Positions 1 through 8,044 of a stretch of 64,000 bases of DNA are shown here, piece by piece. A model generated the notes under the pieces. The model worked only from the letters and a program-made list of their open reading frames with translations. It had not been told where the DNA came from and ran no database searches. The position numbers were made by a program, and so were the translations under genes. Source of the DNA: Pseudocitrobacter sp913778145 (GTDB lineage: Bacteria; Pseudomonadota; Gammaproteobacteria; Enterobacterales; Enterobacteriaceae); NCBI GenBank assembly GCA_035726825.1, contig JALNTX010000001.1, positions 124,001 to 188,000 of the forward strand, written 5' to 3'. The stretch's first letter is position 1; the number at the start of each line of letters is the position of its first letter.

Positions 1-410
1 TTGCTGTGGCGGGCCAGTTCATCAAACGACACATCGCGCCCGTGACTGCTGGTGAGCCACATCTCGTTCATGTCCACCCCTGCGCGGGCGCACAGGTACT
101 GCACCGCGCTGATCCCCGGTACGATACGCACGTTTTTGCAGCCAAAGTGAGCCACCATTCGCGTGCCGATGCCGTAAAAAAGCGGGTCGCCGGAAGCCAG
201 CACCACGATGTTTTTATGCCGATGCGCGGTTATCCACGCCAGCAGCTGCGGAATATCCGCATCCAGCTGGCGCTGCTCGCCCGTAAACGCAGGAAACTGC
301 GCCAGATGGCGTTTCGCCCCAACCAGCACCTGCGCCTGCTTGATGGCTTCGCTTGCCAGCGGCGTGATGAGCGTTAACCCGGCAGGCCCCATCCCCACGA
401 CCGTTAACAT
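1..410 (-). CDS. cbiE: CbiE, cobalt-precorrin-7 (C5)-methyltransferase (3' end outside window)
   Basis: Uses S-adenosylmethionine to methylate C5 of the corrin ring in the oxygen-independent cobalamin pathway. Only the first 136 codons are present; the gene runs off the left edge. The start MLTVVGMGPAGL is the usual glycine-rich beginning of tetrapyrrole methylases, and the family GDP motif is at about residues 74-76 (GDPLFYGIG). The ATG at 408-410 overlaps the cbiD stop by 7 bases, so the two are translationally coupled. The next gene in the known operon order would be cbiT, outside the window. Confidence 0.93.
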   Translation of the reverse strand, partial: MLTVVGMGPAGLTLITPLASEAIKQAQVLVGAKRHLAQFPAFTGEQRQLDADIPQLLAWITAHRHKNIVVLASGDPLFYGIGTRMVAHFGCKNVRIVPGISAVQYLCARAGVDMNEMWLTSSHGRDVSFDELARHS

Positions 411-1543
411 TGCAGCGCCTCCACGATCTCATTGACCGGGCGATTGCTCCCCAGCACCTGGTTGTCAAAGGCGAACATAATGGCGTCGCACACGGGCGGC
501 GTTTTGGTAAAGCGCAGTTTTTGCTGCACGCGCAGGCAAATGCGTTCGGCAAGGTGGTTGTAGATACGCTGATAGCCAAAGGCGTCGATGTGCTCCATCG
601 CCGCCTCGGTGGTGTCGCAATCGCTCACCTGCGTCAGCAGGTCCAGCGGCGCGCCAAGCAGCGCCAGATGCGCCACCAGCGTTTCCATCCGCGCATCGGC
701 AATATGACTGTGGGTATGAAAAATCCCGGCGGCAATTTTGATCAGTTTGCCTGGGTGACCAATCAGCACGATGTGCTGGAAACCAAGGCGCACGGCTTCA
801 TCCAGCATATAGCCGACAAAGTTGCTCATGGTGACCACCACTTCGCTATCAATGCCGAGTTGCTCGCGGACAAAACGTTCGCCATGATTGCCCGGCACCA
901 GCACCACGCGGGTTAAGCCTGCAGCGCGCTTGATTTCCAGTTCCAGCGACAGGGAGCGTTTCCAGCTCTCCTCTGACATTGGCGTGACGATACCGGTCGT
1001 GCCCAGAATCGAGATGCCGCCCAGAATACCGAGCCGCGCATTGTAGGTTTTCTGCGCCCGCGCTTCGCCTTCCGGGGCAAAAATCTCAACATCTGCGCCG
1101 CGCGCCGGGCCAATCGCCTCGCGAACGGCAGCTTCGATGGTCTGACGCGGCGTGCGGTTAATCGCCGCGCTGCCGAGGGGCAGTCCCACGCCTTTGCGGG
1201 TCACGATGCCCACACCTTCCCCGCCGCGTAAGACAATTTCGCCGCTGTCGTTGAGCGTCACGCGAGCAAAAATCAGCATGCCGTGCGTGGCGTCAACATC
1301 ATCGCCGCCGTCTTTACGGATCGCCGCTACCGCCTGTTGTCCTTCAATTTGCGGCACTTCAACGTTCAGATTGAGCGTCACGCCAGAGGGCGTCACGATC
1401 GAGACCTGATGAATAATGTGCTGGCGTAGCACCATCAGCGCCGCCACTTTCGCGGCGGCGGTGGCACAGGAGCCGGTGGTGTAGCCTTTGCGCAGCGGTT
1501 TCCCGTTGTGCCAGACCGGGGCGTCAAACGCGGCGTCGCTCAT
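404..1543 (-). CDS. cbiD: CbiD, cobalt-precorrin-5B C1-methyltransferase
   Basis: Methylates C1 of cobalt-precorrin-5B during anaerobic B12 synthesis. The protein has 379 residues, which as I recall is the length of Salmonella CbiD. The N-terminal RKGYTTGSCATAAAKVA block (about residues 18-34) is the hallmark of this family, which does not resemble the other corrin methylases. The start overlaps the cbiC stop by 4 bases (ATGA type) and the end overlaps cbiE by 7 bases, so the gene sits inside a tightly packed operon. No odd features. Confidence 0.96.
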   Translation of the reverse strand: MSDAAFDAPVWHNGKPLRKGYTTGSCATAAAKVAALMVLRQHIIHQVSIVTPSGVTLNLNVEVPQIEGQQAVAAIRKDGGDDVDATHGMLIFARVTLNDSGEIVLRGGEGVGIVTRKGVGLPLGSAAINRTPRQTIEAAVREAIGPARGADVEIFAPEGEARAQKTYNARLGILGGISILGTTGIVTPMSEESWKRSLSLELEIKRAAGLTRVVLVPGNHGERFVREQLGIDSEVVVTMSNFVGYMLDEAVRLGFQHIVLIGHPGKLIKIAAGIFHTHSHIADARMETLVAHLALLGAPLDLLTQVSDCDTTEAAMEHIDAFGYQRIYNHLAERICLRVQQKLRFTKTPPVCDAIMFAFDNQVLGSNRPVNEIVEALQC

Positions 1544-2172
1544 TTTGCATCCCGCAGGTGATAGAGAATGGCGTTCACAATCGCCGCCGCCACATTACTG
1601 CCGCCTTTGCGCCCCAGCGCGGCAATGGCGGGCAGCCTGCTTTGCGTCAGCGCGTCCTTGGATTCCGCAGCACCGACAAAACCAACCGGTACGCCAACCA
1701 CACCGCTGACCGGCACGTTCAGCTCCAGCAGGCGGAAGAGCGCGGTCGGCGCGTTACCAAAGACAAAGACTTTCTCCCCCTCTTCGTGCACCGCGATATC
1801 CACGGCGGCCATCGAGCGCGTCATACCCTGCGCTTTCGCTTCACGCACCACGCGCGGGTCGCTGATGTAGCAGCGGCATTCGCCGCCAAATCTTGCCAGC
1901 AGCGGTTTGTTAATCCCCGATAGCGCCATAGTGGTGTCGGTGTAGAGTGTGCAGGGGCGACTCAGGGCCGCCGTCAGACTCGTGAGCGCATCCGGGGAAA
2001 ACCACAGAATATCCAGCCACTCAAAATCAGCGGTGGTGTGAATCACCCGCTTGACGATGGCCTCGTGTAGCGGACTGGCAAACTGATAGTCAGGCCGCGT
2101 TTCGCGAATAATCTCGCCGATAATGTCAAAGCTTTTAGCCTCAATGGCCTGCGGCTGGCGAATGTAATCCAT
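1540..2172 (-). CDS. cbiC: CbiC, cobalt-precorrin-8 methylmutase
   Basis: Moves the methyl group from C11 to C12 of cobalt-precorrin-8, giving cobyrinate. It has 210 residues, full length for the family. The segment KRVIHTTADFEW puts a histidine at residue 45, the position of the catalytic His of this mutase family (known from the CobH/CbiC family). The glycine-rich GVPVGFVGAAESK stretch near the C-terminus is also typical. It lies 10 bases after cbiB and overlaps cbiD by 4 bases. Confidence 0.96.
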   Translation of the reverse strand: MDYIRQPQAIEAKSFDIIGEIIRETRPDYQFASPLHEAIVKRVIHTTADFEWLDILWFSPDALTSLTAALSRPCTLYTDTTMALSGINKPLLARFGGECRCYISDPRVVREAKAQGMTRSMAAVDIAVHEEGEKVFVFGNAPTALFRLLELNVPVSGVVGVPVGFVGAAESKDALTQSRLPAIAALGRKGGSNVAAAIVNAILYHLRDAK

Positions 2173-2182
2173 GTGCTACTCC

Positions 2183-3142
2183 TCAGGCCGCGCCCATCAC
2201 CAGCCACCGGACTGCCATAAACAGCACCAGCGCCAGCGTGGAAGCAACCCACATCAGTCGAATCGTTCGGGAAATATCGTCGACGGCAATGTCGCGTTGC
2301 TCGTCACCGATCCACGGCTTCTCAACGCGCTCACCAAAATAGTCATTTGGGCCGCCCAGGCGGATACCCAGCGCCCCGGCGACAGTCGCTTCAGACCATG
2401 CGCAGTTGGGGCTGCTGTGGTTATGGCGATCGCGCCAGCCAATGCGGAACGCGGCAGCGGCGTTGTCGCGGCAAAGCAGAGCGGCGGCGCTGAGCAGCAG
2501 CCAGCTCAGGCGCGCAGGAATGAAATTGGCGACGTCATCCAGGCGGGCGCTCACCATGCCAATCGCGCGGTATTTTTCATGTTTATAGCCGACCATGGAA
2601 TCCAGCGTATTCACCGCTTTATAAGCCATCGCCAGCGGCGCACCGCCGAGCAGCAGGAAGAAGAGCGGCGCGATGATCCCGTCAACGCTGTTTTCGACGA
2701 CGGTTTCAACCACCGCACGGTTGATTTGCGCAGGTTGAAGCTGCGAGGTATCCCGCCCCACAATCCACGACAGTTTTATCCGGCTTTGCGCTAAATCACC
2801 CGCGCGTAGCGGCTGTTCAACGTCGCGGGCCGCGTTCGCCAGGCAGCGCCCGGCGAGTACCGTGAAAATCATCCAGACCTCCACCGCCCAGCCCAGCCAT
2901 GGATGTAACGCGTAGGCCAGCGCCAGCACGCCCCAGGCGACAGCCCAGCTCAGGCCAACCACCACCAGCCACATCACGCCGCCGCCAATTCGCAACGCGC
3001 GATTGCTGTGACAATAGCGGCGCACTGTTTTTTGTACGCGGTTGATGAGCGCGCCCATCCAGCGCACCGGGTGAGGCCAGCTTTGCGGGTCTCCAATAAG
3101 CAGGTCGAGTATCCAGGCGATGCTCCAGGCAAGCAGGGTCAT
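2183..3142 (-). CDS. cbiB: CbiB, adenosylcobinamide-phosphate synthase (membrane protein)
   Basis: Inner-membrane enzyme that attaches (R)-1-amino-2-propanol O-2-phosphate to adenosylcobyric acid. The start was placed at MTLLAWSIAWILDLLIGDPQSWPHP (ATG at 3140-3142). This overlaps the cbiA stop by 4 bases and gives 319 residues, the length I recall for the Salmonella protein; a longer in-frame extension upstream would lie inside cbiA. The DLLIGDP...HPVRWMG motif and several hydrophobic helices fit the family. Its side-chain substrate derives from threonine phosphate, the product of PduX encoded at 4908-5768. Confidence 0.95.
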   Translation of the reverse strand: MTLLAWSIAWILDLLIGDPQSWPHPVRWMGALINRVQKTVRRYCHSNRALRIGGGVMWLVVVGLSWAVAWGVLALAYALHPWLGWAVEVWMIFTVLAGRCLANAARDVEQPLRAGDLAQSRIKLSWIVGRDTSQLQPAQINRAVVETVVENSVDGIIAPLFFLLLGGAPLAMAYKAVNTLDSMVGYKHEKYRAIGMVSARLDDVANFIPARLSWLLLSAAALLCRDNAAAAFRIGWRDRHNHSSPNCAWSEATVAGALGIRLGGPNDYFGERVEKPWIGDEQRDIAVDDISRTIRLMWVASTLALVLFMAVRWLVMGAA

Positions 3143-4518
3143 TGCACACTCCTTGCCGCATTTAGCCAGTGCGTTAGCATCATCGGGCGCTGGGCGAAAT
3201 GAATGTGCAGATAGCTGGCGAAGGTGTTCCCCACCTGCCAGCCACCAGACCAACTTTGCAGGACTTTCCCGTCGCGCACTTTGCGGCAATCCAGCATTGA
3301 CGGGGTTTCCGGTGTGAAATCGGAGTAGTGAAATTCGTGCCCGCGAAGCCATTCCCCCGCCGCCGCCAACAGCGTGCTTTCCCGTGCCTGCGCCTCGCAG
3401 TAGCCAAAGCGCGTCAAGCGTTTGCCCATTTTGCTGTGGCCGGGAATGATATTCGCCATGAGATGAATATCGCCCTGCGCATCTTCCAGCGAGCTACCCA
3501 GATACATCAGGCCGCCGCATTCAGCGTAGATAGCCACGCCACGCGCATGCGCACGGCGCAACTGTGTGAGCATCGGTTGATTGGCTGCCAGCGCTTTCGC
3601 GTGGAGCTCCGGATACCCGCCGCCGAGCCAGATCATTTGGCATTCCGGCAGTGCGTTATCGTGGAGCGGACTGAAGCGAACGATTTCAACGCCAGCCCGT
3701 TCAAGCAGCGCAATATTGTCCGGATAGTAAAAATTGAAGGCTTCGTCATCGGCCAGCGCGAGCGTCAGACGCTCACCTTCGTCAGTTGACGGCATTGGCG
3801 GCCATTCGCCCTGCGGCAGGGTTTTCATCTCGCTCAGTGTCAGCAGTTTTTCGATATCGAGCGTGCGCCCCAGGGTGTCGGCAAAATCTTGCCACGGTTG
3901 CTGTTCAACAACCGACTCCCGCGCCGTTACTAGCCCGAGATGCCGTTCCGGCAACGCAACGCCCGCCACGGTGGGTACATAACCAATGACCGGCAATGCG
4001 CAGTAACGTTCAATGGCAGATTTCAGAAGCTGGAAGTGGCTTTCGCTGTTGACGCGATTGACGATAACGCCCGCGATATTTAAAGAAGGATCGAAGTGCT
4101 GAAAACCCAACACCGTTGCAGCAATCGAGGTTGAAACCGCTTTGCCGTCCACCAGCAAAATGACCGGGCAACCGAGCTGTTTTGCCATCGCGGCGGTGCT
4201 GCAATGATTAGGGTCGGTTCCGAGGCCATCGTACAGCCCCATCACGCCTTCAATCACCGCGATATCGGCCTGCTGCATCTGCTCGCTGAAGAGGGCATTA
4301 AGCGTGGAGGGTGGCAACATAAAACCATCGAGATTGCGCGACGCCACGCCGGAAATGGCTGTATGCCAGCCGGTGTCGAGGTAATCTGGCCCAACTTTCC
4401 ACGGCTGCACTCGCCATCCACGCTGTTTCAGCACCTTCAGCAAGCCGAGCGTTACCGTGGTTTTGCCACTGCCGCTACCGGTGCCTGCGAGAATAAATGC
4501 GTGATGCTTTGCCGCCAT
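3139..4518 (-). CDS. cbiA: CbiA, cobyrinate a,c-diamide synthase
   Basis: ATP- and glutamine-dependent amidation of the a and c side chains of cobyrinate. First gene of the operon. The start chosen is MAAKHHAFILAGTGSGSGKT (ATG 4516-4518), giving 459 residues; an in-frame extension to 4677 would run into the riboswitch. The P-loop is at about residues 12-21 (GTGSGSGKTT). The C-terminal class I glutamine amidotransferase domain has its nucleophile in YAECGGLMYL and a histidine in GHEFHYSDF. Translation is probably controlled by the hairpin at 4520-4537 together with the upstream riboswitch. Confidence 0.96.
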   Translation of the reverse strand: MAAKHHAFILAGTGSGSGKTTVTLGLLKVLKQRGWRVQPWKVGPDYLDTGWHTAISGVASRNLDGFMLPPSTLNALFSEQMQQADIAVIEGVMGLYDGLGTDPNHCSTAAMAKQLGCPVILLVDGKAVSTSIAATVLGFQHFDPSLNIAGVIVNRVNSESHFQLLKSAIERYCALPVIGYVPTVAGVALPERHLGLVTARESVVEQQPWQDFADTLGRTLDIEKLLTLSEMKTLPQGEWPPMPSTDEGERLTLALADDEAFNFYYPDNIALLERAGVEIVRFSPLHDNALPECQMIWLGGGYPELHAKALAANQPMLTQLRRAHARGVAIYAECGGLMYLGSSLEDAQGDIHLMANIIPGHSKMGKRLTRFGYCEAQARESTLLAAAGEWLRGHEFHYSDFTPETPSMLDCRKVRDGKVLQSWSGGWQVGNTFASYLHIHFAQRPMMLTHWLNAARSVQ

Positions 4519-4519
4519 G

Positions 4520-4537
4520 CCCTGATCCTGATCAGGG
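4520..4537 (-). promoter_or_regulatory. Hairpin touching the cbiA start codon (candidate expression platform)
   Basis: On the minus strand a perfect 7-bp inverted repeat, CCCTGAT / ATCAGGG with loop CAGG, lies 1 base before the cbiA ATG. The loop and 3' arm hold the only purine-rich Shine-Dalgarno-like bases (AGGA). Folding would therefore hide the ribosome binding site, as expected for a translational cobalamin riboswitch. The link to the riboswitch is inferred. Confidence 0.6.
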
Positions 4538-4627
4538 TGGTAGGGGTACGTCGAGATGCGCGTGTTCCCGGTCTGTTGACCGCACGCTTCTGAGCAACCC
4601 ACTTCCCACCGAAGTTGTTGAGATGTA

Positions 4628-4782
4628 CCGACAGGCAGGTCTTCTGGCTTAGCGTCGTCCTCGCCCGCCCTTCCCAATCTTACGATCAGTGGTGTTTACG
4701 GGGTCGTCAGCATTACAGCAGCGGGGGCTGCGAGGGATTTACACCCTCTTCCCTGACACATTACGTGTCTGACCTGTCGGCT
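4628..4782 (-). promoter_or_regulatory. Cobalamin riboswitch of the cbi operon
   Basis: On the minus strand the leader contains the conserved cobalamin-aptamer blocks in order: a P1 5' arm (CCGACAGGTC), GGGAA, AATCCCTCGCAGCCCCCGC, CCACTG, GGAAGGGCG, and the B12-box region AAGCCAGAAGACCTGCC. The 3' arm CCTGTCGG closes P1. Adenosylcobalamin binding to this element represses cbi/cob operons in Enterobacteriaceae. About 110 bases separate it from cbiA and end in a start-codon hairpin. No convincing sigma-70 promoter was picked out in the 125 bases between it and pduX. Confidence 0.93.
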
Positions 4783-4907
4783 TAATGACGGAGTCAGTGT
4801 AGCGCTCATACTCCGTTGCCTTTTTGCGCTAAAACAATCTATTGCGCCGCAGCGGTTTATTCAATTTATAATACCGGCCTCAAAAATAAGGCTTATAAGG
4901 TGACAGC

Positions 4908-5768
4908 GTGGCCGTTGCACAATGCCCCGCATCCTGCGGAGAACTGATTCAGGGTTGGATTGAGGGAAGTGAGAAATTGATTTCCTGCCCGGTCGGCCTA
5001 TACAGCACCGTGGAAGTAAAAGCGGGTAAACCGGCTGACGATGAACGTCCGCTGACGCGTGCAATGGTAAATCAATTGCTGGCACTGTGGGATTTTCCGC
5101 CAGAGTGGAGCCAGCAGCTGCGTATTAATCAGCACTCCCCCATTCCGGTTGCCAAAGGCATGGCGAGCAGCACCGCAGATATCGCCGCCACCGCCATCGC
5201 CACCGCGCGCTATTTTGATAAAACCCTCACTGAACAGTCGCTGGCACAGCTTTGCGTTAACCTTGAGCCCACCGATAGCACGCCTTTTCGCCAGTTGACG
5301 CTGTTCGATCATAATCAGGGAAATGCGCAAACCGCCGGTTCACAGCAACCAAAGCTCGATATTCTGGTACTGGAAAGCCCACAAACGCTACAAACCGCAG
5401 ACTATCACCGCCTCGACAGACAGGCTGCGCTGCTTTCCAGCGCACCGCAGCTGGAACGCGCCTGGCAAAAAGCCCGCCTGGCGTGTGAAACAGGCTGCGC
5501 CAGCCTGCTGGGGGAAGCCGCGACGCTCAGCGCTATCGCCAGCCAGCTGATTCTGCCAAAACCGGGGTTTCAGCGCGTGCTGGATATTGTGGAGCGTTTT
5601 TCACTGTATGGCGTGAGCATCGCACACAGCGGTAGCGTGATGGGGTTAATGCTCGACAGAACAAAACACGATGTGGATGCGGTGATAGCGGAACTGGAAA
5701 GAAACGAAGGCAATACGTTGTGGCCGCAAAAATATTTGCTGCCCATGGTGGAAGGCGGCGTCAGATAG
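4908..5768 (+). CDS. pduX: PduX, L-threonine kinase for cobalamin side-chain synthesis
   Basis: GHMP-family kinase that phosphorylates L-threonine to L-threonine O-3-phosphate, the precursor of the aminopropanol linker of B12. It has 286 residues. The ATP-binding GHMP motif is at about residues 79-94 (SPIPVAKGMASSTAD). The start is the GTG at 4908, chosen because an ATAAGG ribosome site lies 7 bases upstream; the later ATG at 4922 would remove conserved N-terminal sequence. In Salmonella this gene ends the propanediol (pdu) operon. Here it stands alone, divergent from cbiA with about 390 bases between them, and the other pdu genes are absent from this interval. Confidence 0.93.
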   Translation: MAVAQCPASCGELIQGWIEGSEKLISCPVGLYSTVEVKAGKPADDERPLTRAMVNQLLALWDFPPEWSQQLRINQHSPIPVAKGMASSTADIAATAIATARYFDKTLTEQSLAQLCVNLEPTDSTPFRQLTLFDHNQGNAQTAGSQQPKLDILVLESPQTLQTADYHRLDRQAALLSSAPQLERAWQKARLACETGCASLLGEAATLSAIASQLILPKPGFQRVLDIVERFSLYGVSIAHSGSVMGLMLDRTKHDVDAVIAELERNEGNTLWPQKYLLPMVEGGVR

Positions 5769-5770
5769 CA

Positions 5771-5796
5771 ATCAGGCGGCACGATGGCCGCCTGAT
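5771..5796. terminator. Hairpin between convergent pduX and tmaR
   Basis: A 10-bp perfect stem ATCAGGCGGC / GCCGCCTGAT with a 6-base loop lies in the 35-bp gap between two convergent genes. It lacks a clear T-run on either strand, so termination is plausible but not certain. Confidence 0.55.
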
Positions 5797-5803
5797 GAAA
5801 AAA

Positions 5804-6139
5804 TTACTCAGCTTTCGGCTCAGCAACCTTCTGTTCGCCCATCGCTTTCAGCTTTTTAGAGATGTCGCGACGTTCTTTGGAAATTTCGGCATTTTTGATG
5901 ATGTAATCATCAACGCGATCTTCATAATCGCTCTTCATGCTGGCGATGATGCCCTGAATCGCTTCAACGCTCATGCCCGGTTTGATGTAGTCGCTAAGGT
6001 TGTCCAGCAGCAGAACACGCTTCTGGTTGTCACGGATCTTTTTCTCAACGTCCTGAATTTCACGCTGCAGTTTGTTTTTACGGCGGAACAGACGAACAAA
6101 CTCCAGTACATCCTGAAATGAAGGCTTAGTTGTTTCCAT
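5804..6139 (-). CDS. tmaR: TmaR (YeeX), pole-localising coiled-coil protein
   Basis: Small DUF496/UPF0265 protein of 111 residues, nearly identical to E. coli YeeX over its first 95 residues. In E. coli it was renamed TmaR because it localises to a cell pole and controls the polar clustering and activity of PTS Enzyme I. The sequence is highly charged and heptad-rich (RRKNKLQREIQDVEKKIRDNQ), consistent with a coiled coil. The start at METTKPSFQDV (ATG 6137-6139) follows an AGGGGTG ribosome site. An upstream in-frame extension lacks similarity to known homologues. The C-terminal tail EQKVAEPKAE differs from E. coli. Confidence 0.95.
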   Translation of the reverse strand: METTKPSFQDVLEFVRLFRRKNKLQREIQDVEKKIRDNQKRVLLLDNLSDYIKPGMSVEAIQGIIASMKSDYEDRVDDYIIKNAEISKERRDISKKLKAMGEQKVAEPKAE

Positions 6140-6305
6140 TTTTACACCCCTGATATTTGAGACTCGGATTCGTAAATACAACGGCTATAAGACTATATAT
6201 ACGTATAGGCGTTGCCAATGACAATGGTTTTTACCTGTCCCTCATCATAACCCTAAACGCTGCTGAATCGAAACAACCCAAGGTCAAAGGTGTTGCATTC
6301 GTCGC

Positions 6306-7364
6306 TTATTTACGCAGCGCGCGGCAGATAAGCAAGGATAATAGCTCTAACTGACGCGCCAGCTCCATGCTTAGCCAAACGTAGCCATGAATGGGCGTTT
6401 CTACCAGATGATTGCTTTTATGCTCCGTCAGCAGCTGGCGTAGCTCATCGACGATCTCGTTGAGTTTTTCGGTGTTTGCTTTTACCGGCTGCGGGTTGCC
6501 TTCGTACAGCGCGTGGGCGATGGTTAACAGCGTTTGCTGCGTCATCTGCTGCGTTTCGCGCAAGGTATGGGCATTAAGCATCAGGAAGTGGCTTTCGCGA
6601 GACGCCCAGTGCGCGTTGATTTGCAGCTCGAGCATACACACGAGGTTGCGGCTCACGGTCTGGATGCCTTCGAATACCGATTTCTGGATATGCGTTTCTT
6701 TGCTGGCAGGCGTAATCAGGCCACGGATTTTAACCACATCGTTCAGCACCGTTTGCAGATGTTTTTCCAGATGCGGCCGCTCCACCAGGTTGGGGGAAAA
6801 ACCGGCCTGATAGAGGCGATTAAACTGTGTGACGAAGGTCGCCATTTGAATGCGCCAGTGGATAAATGCCCGCTGCGGCCAGACGCCGGTGAAAAGCATC
6901 GCCAGCAGCGAACCGAAAATAACGTCGCCGCTTCGCCACAGCGCGGTGTGCATATCGCCCGGCGGCGCACCGACCACCACGCCCAGCGTAATGCCAATCA
7001 GCAGCGCCTGATAAGGCCGCTTCCCGAGCGTCAGCCAGCCGCACAGGAACATGGCCGCGGCGCACCACAGCAGCATCAGCGGTAAAGAAATCAGTTCAAG
7101 TTTAAGCGCAATCAGACCCAACGCCGAGCCGAGGATGGTGCCGCCAATTCGCTGAAAGGCGCGCGGCACCACGTTTCCCCAGAACGAGATGGGCCCCATA
7201 ATGACCACGAGAGTAATCAGCGGCCACGACCCTTCCGGAATGTCAAAAATACGCACAATCAGAAAGGCCAGCACAAATGCCAGGGCTATACGGATGCCGT
7301 GGGCGACACGGTAATTACGGTATAGCCGAATTTCAAAAGGACTGAGTGACTTGTCAGGACGCAC
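6306..7364 (-). CDS. yeeA: YeeA, FUSC-family inner-membrane protein
   Basis: 352 residues, the same length as E. coli YeeA. The N-terminal half has six or so hydrophobic segments (for example ALAFVLAFLIVRIF and LPLMLLWCAAAMFLCGWL). The C-terminal half is a cytoplasmic helical domain rich in charged residues (HLEKHLQTVLNDVVKIRGL). This FUSC/aromatic-acid-exporter-like architecture is shared with AaeB-type efflux proteins, but the substrate of YeeA is not established. Many substitutions relative to E. coli indicate a different genus. It lies after sbmC and before tmaR on the same strand, with gaps that allow separate promoters. Confidence 0.93.
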   Translation of the reverse strand: MRPDKSLSPFEIRLYRNYRVAHGIRIALAFVLAFLIVRIFDIPEGSWPLITLVVIMGPISFWGNVVPRAFQRIGGTILGSALGLIALKLELISLPLMLLWCAAAMFLCGWLTLGKRPYQALLIGITLGVVVGAPPGDMHTALWRSGDVIFGSLLAMLFTGVWPQRAFIHWRIQMATFVTQFNRLYQAGFSPNLVERPHLEKHLQTVLNDVVKIRGLITPASKETHIQKSVFEGIQTVSRNLVCMLELQINAHWASRESHFLMLNAHTLRETQQMTQQTLLTIAHALYEGNPQPVKANTEKLNEIVDELRQLLTEHKSNHLVETPIHGYVWLSMELARQLELLSLLICRALRK

Positions 7365-7454
7365 ACCGGTTCTCCGGCAGAACTAAAGAGCGCAATTGTA
7401 CCTGCTTTTGCCCGGCACGCATCATGGGGCGGAAAAAATCTTTTCCCCCTGTTT

Positions 7455-7928
7455 TCAGTCCGTGTTGCGCGCTACGGCCACGTACATTTGGATATCCCAG
7501 TAGCCGTCCTGATTGCCGTCGTTCAGATAGCGTTCAAAACAGGGTTTGCCGTCAATGTGATACGTGCTGTCTTTCAGCAATGCGTCAAAGAATTGCAGCC
7601 ACGGCGTAGAAAAGTCGTGCTCAAGAACCCGCACGCTGGCAACCGCATACTCGCCGCCATCAATGTGAGTGAGGATGACGCCCTCGCTATTGGGCGGCAA
7701 TGTGAAGTCGTCCGCCACCGTCACCACCGTATTGCAGCGCAATTTTTCAGGCGGCACTTCATCGGGGTTATCAAAATAGACCGCTATCCACTCTTTCGCC
7801 GGAATCGCCTGGCCGTCTACCCACATCATCAGTTGCTCAAAACCTTGCTTAACGGTTTCTTCCCACGGACCAACCATGTGGAAACCGGCAACGGTACGGG
7901 CGTGAACGTATTCAATACTGTAGAGCAT
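7455..7928 (-). CDS. sbmC: SbmC (GyrI), DNA gyrase inhibitor, SOS-induced
   Basis: 157-residue GyrI-like protein that protects DNA gyrase from poisons such as microcin B17 in E. coli. The start was set at MLYSIEYVHARTVAGFHMVGPWEETV (ATG 7926-7928), which matches the E. coli length; a longer in-frame extension would run through the LexA operator. Conserved blocks are GFEQLMMWVD, KEWIAVYFDNPDE and YWDIQMYVAV near the C-terminus. A consensus LexA box sits 22 bases before the start, so induction by DNA damage is expected. Confidence 0.96.
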   Translation of the reverse strand: MLYSIEYVHARTVAGFHMVGPWEETVKQGFEQLMMWVDGQAIPAKEWIAVYFDNPDEVPPEKLRCNTVVTVADDFTLPPNSEGVILTHIDGGEYAVASVRVLEHDFSTPWLQFFDALLKDSTYHIDGKPCFERYLNDGNQDGYWDIQMYVAVARNTD

Positions 7929-7949
7929 AGATCCCCCTGAGACGGAAAT

Positions 7950-7969
7950 TACTGTATATAGATACAGTA
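7950..7969 (-). promoter_or_regulatory. LexA box (SOS operator) of sbmC
   Basis: TACTGTATATAGATACAGTA matches the LexA consensus TACTG(TA)5CAGTA at every conserved base, with a single departure from perfect alternation in the centre. It lies just upstream of the sbmC start. The match shows SOS control directly; promoter hexamers were not assigned. Confidence 0.95.
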
Positions 7970-8044
7970 AAATATAGCAGTGCCTTACCTCATAGTATGT
8001 GCACTGCTTCACATTGTCGCCAGGGAATGACGGAGGTAACAGCG

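Noticed and set aside
4783..4907. Remnants of pocR, pduF or pduA between cbiA and pduX
   Set aside because: Only 125 bases are available and no similarity to those genes was seen.
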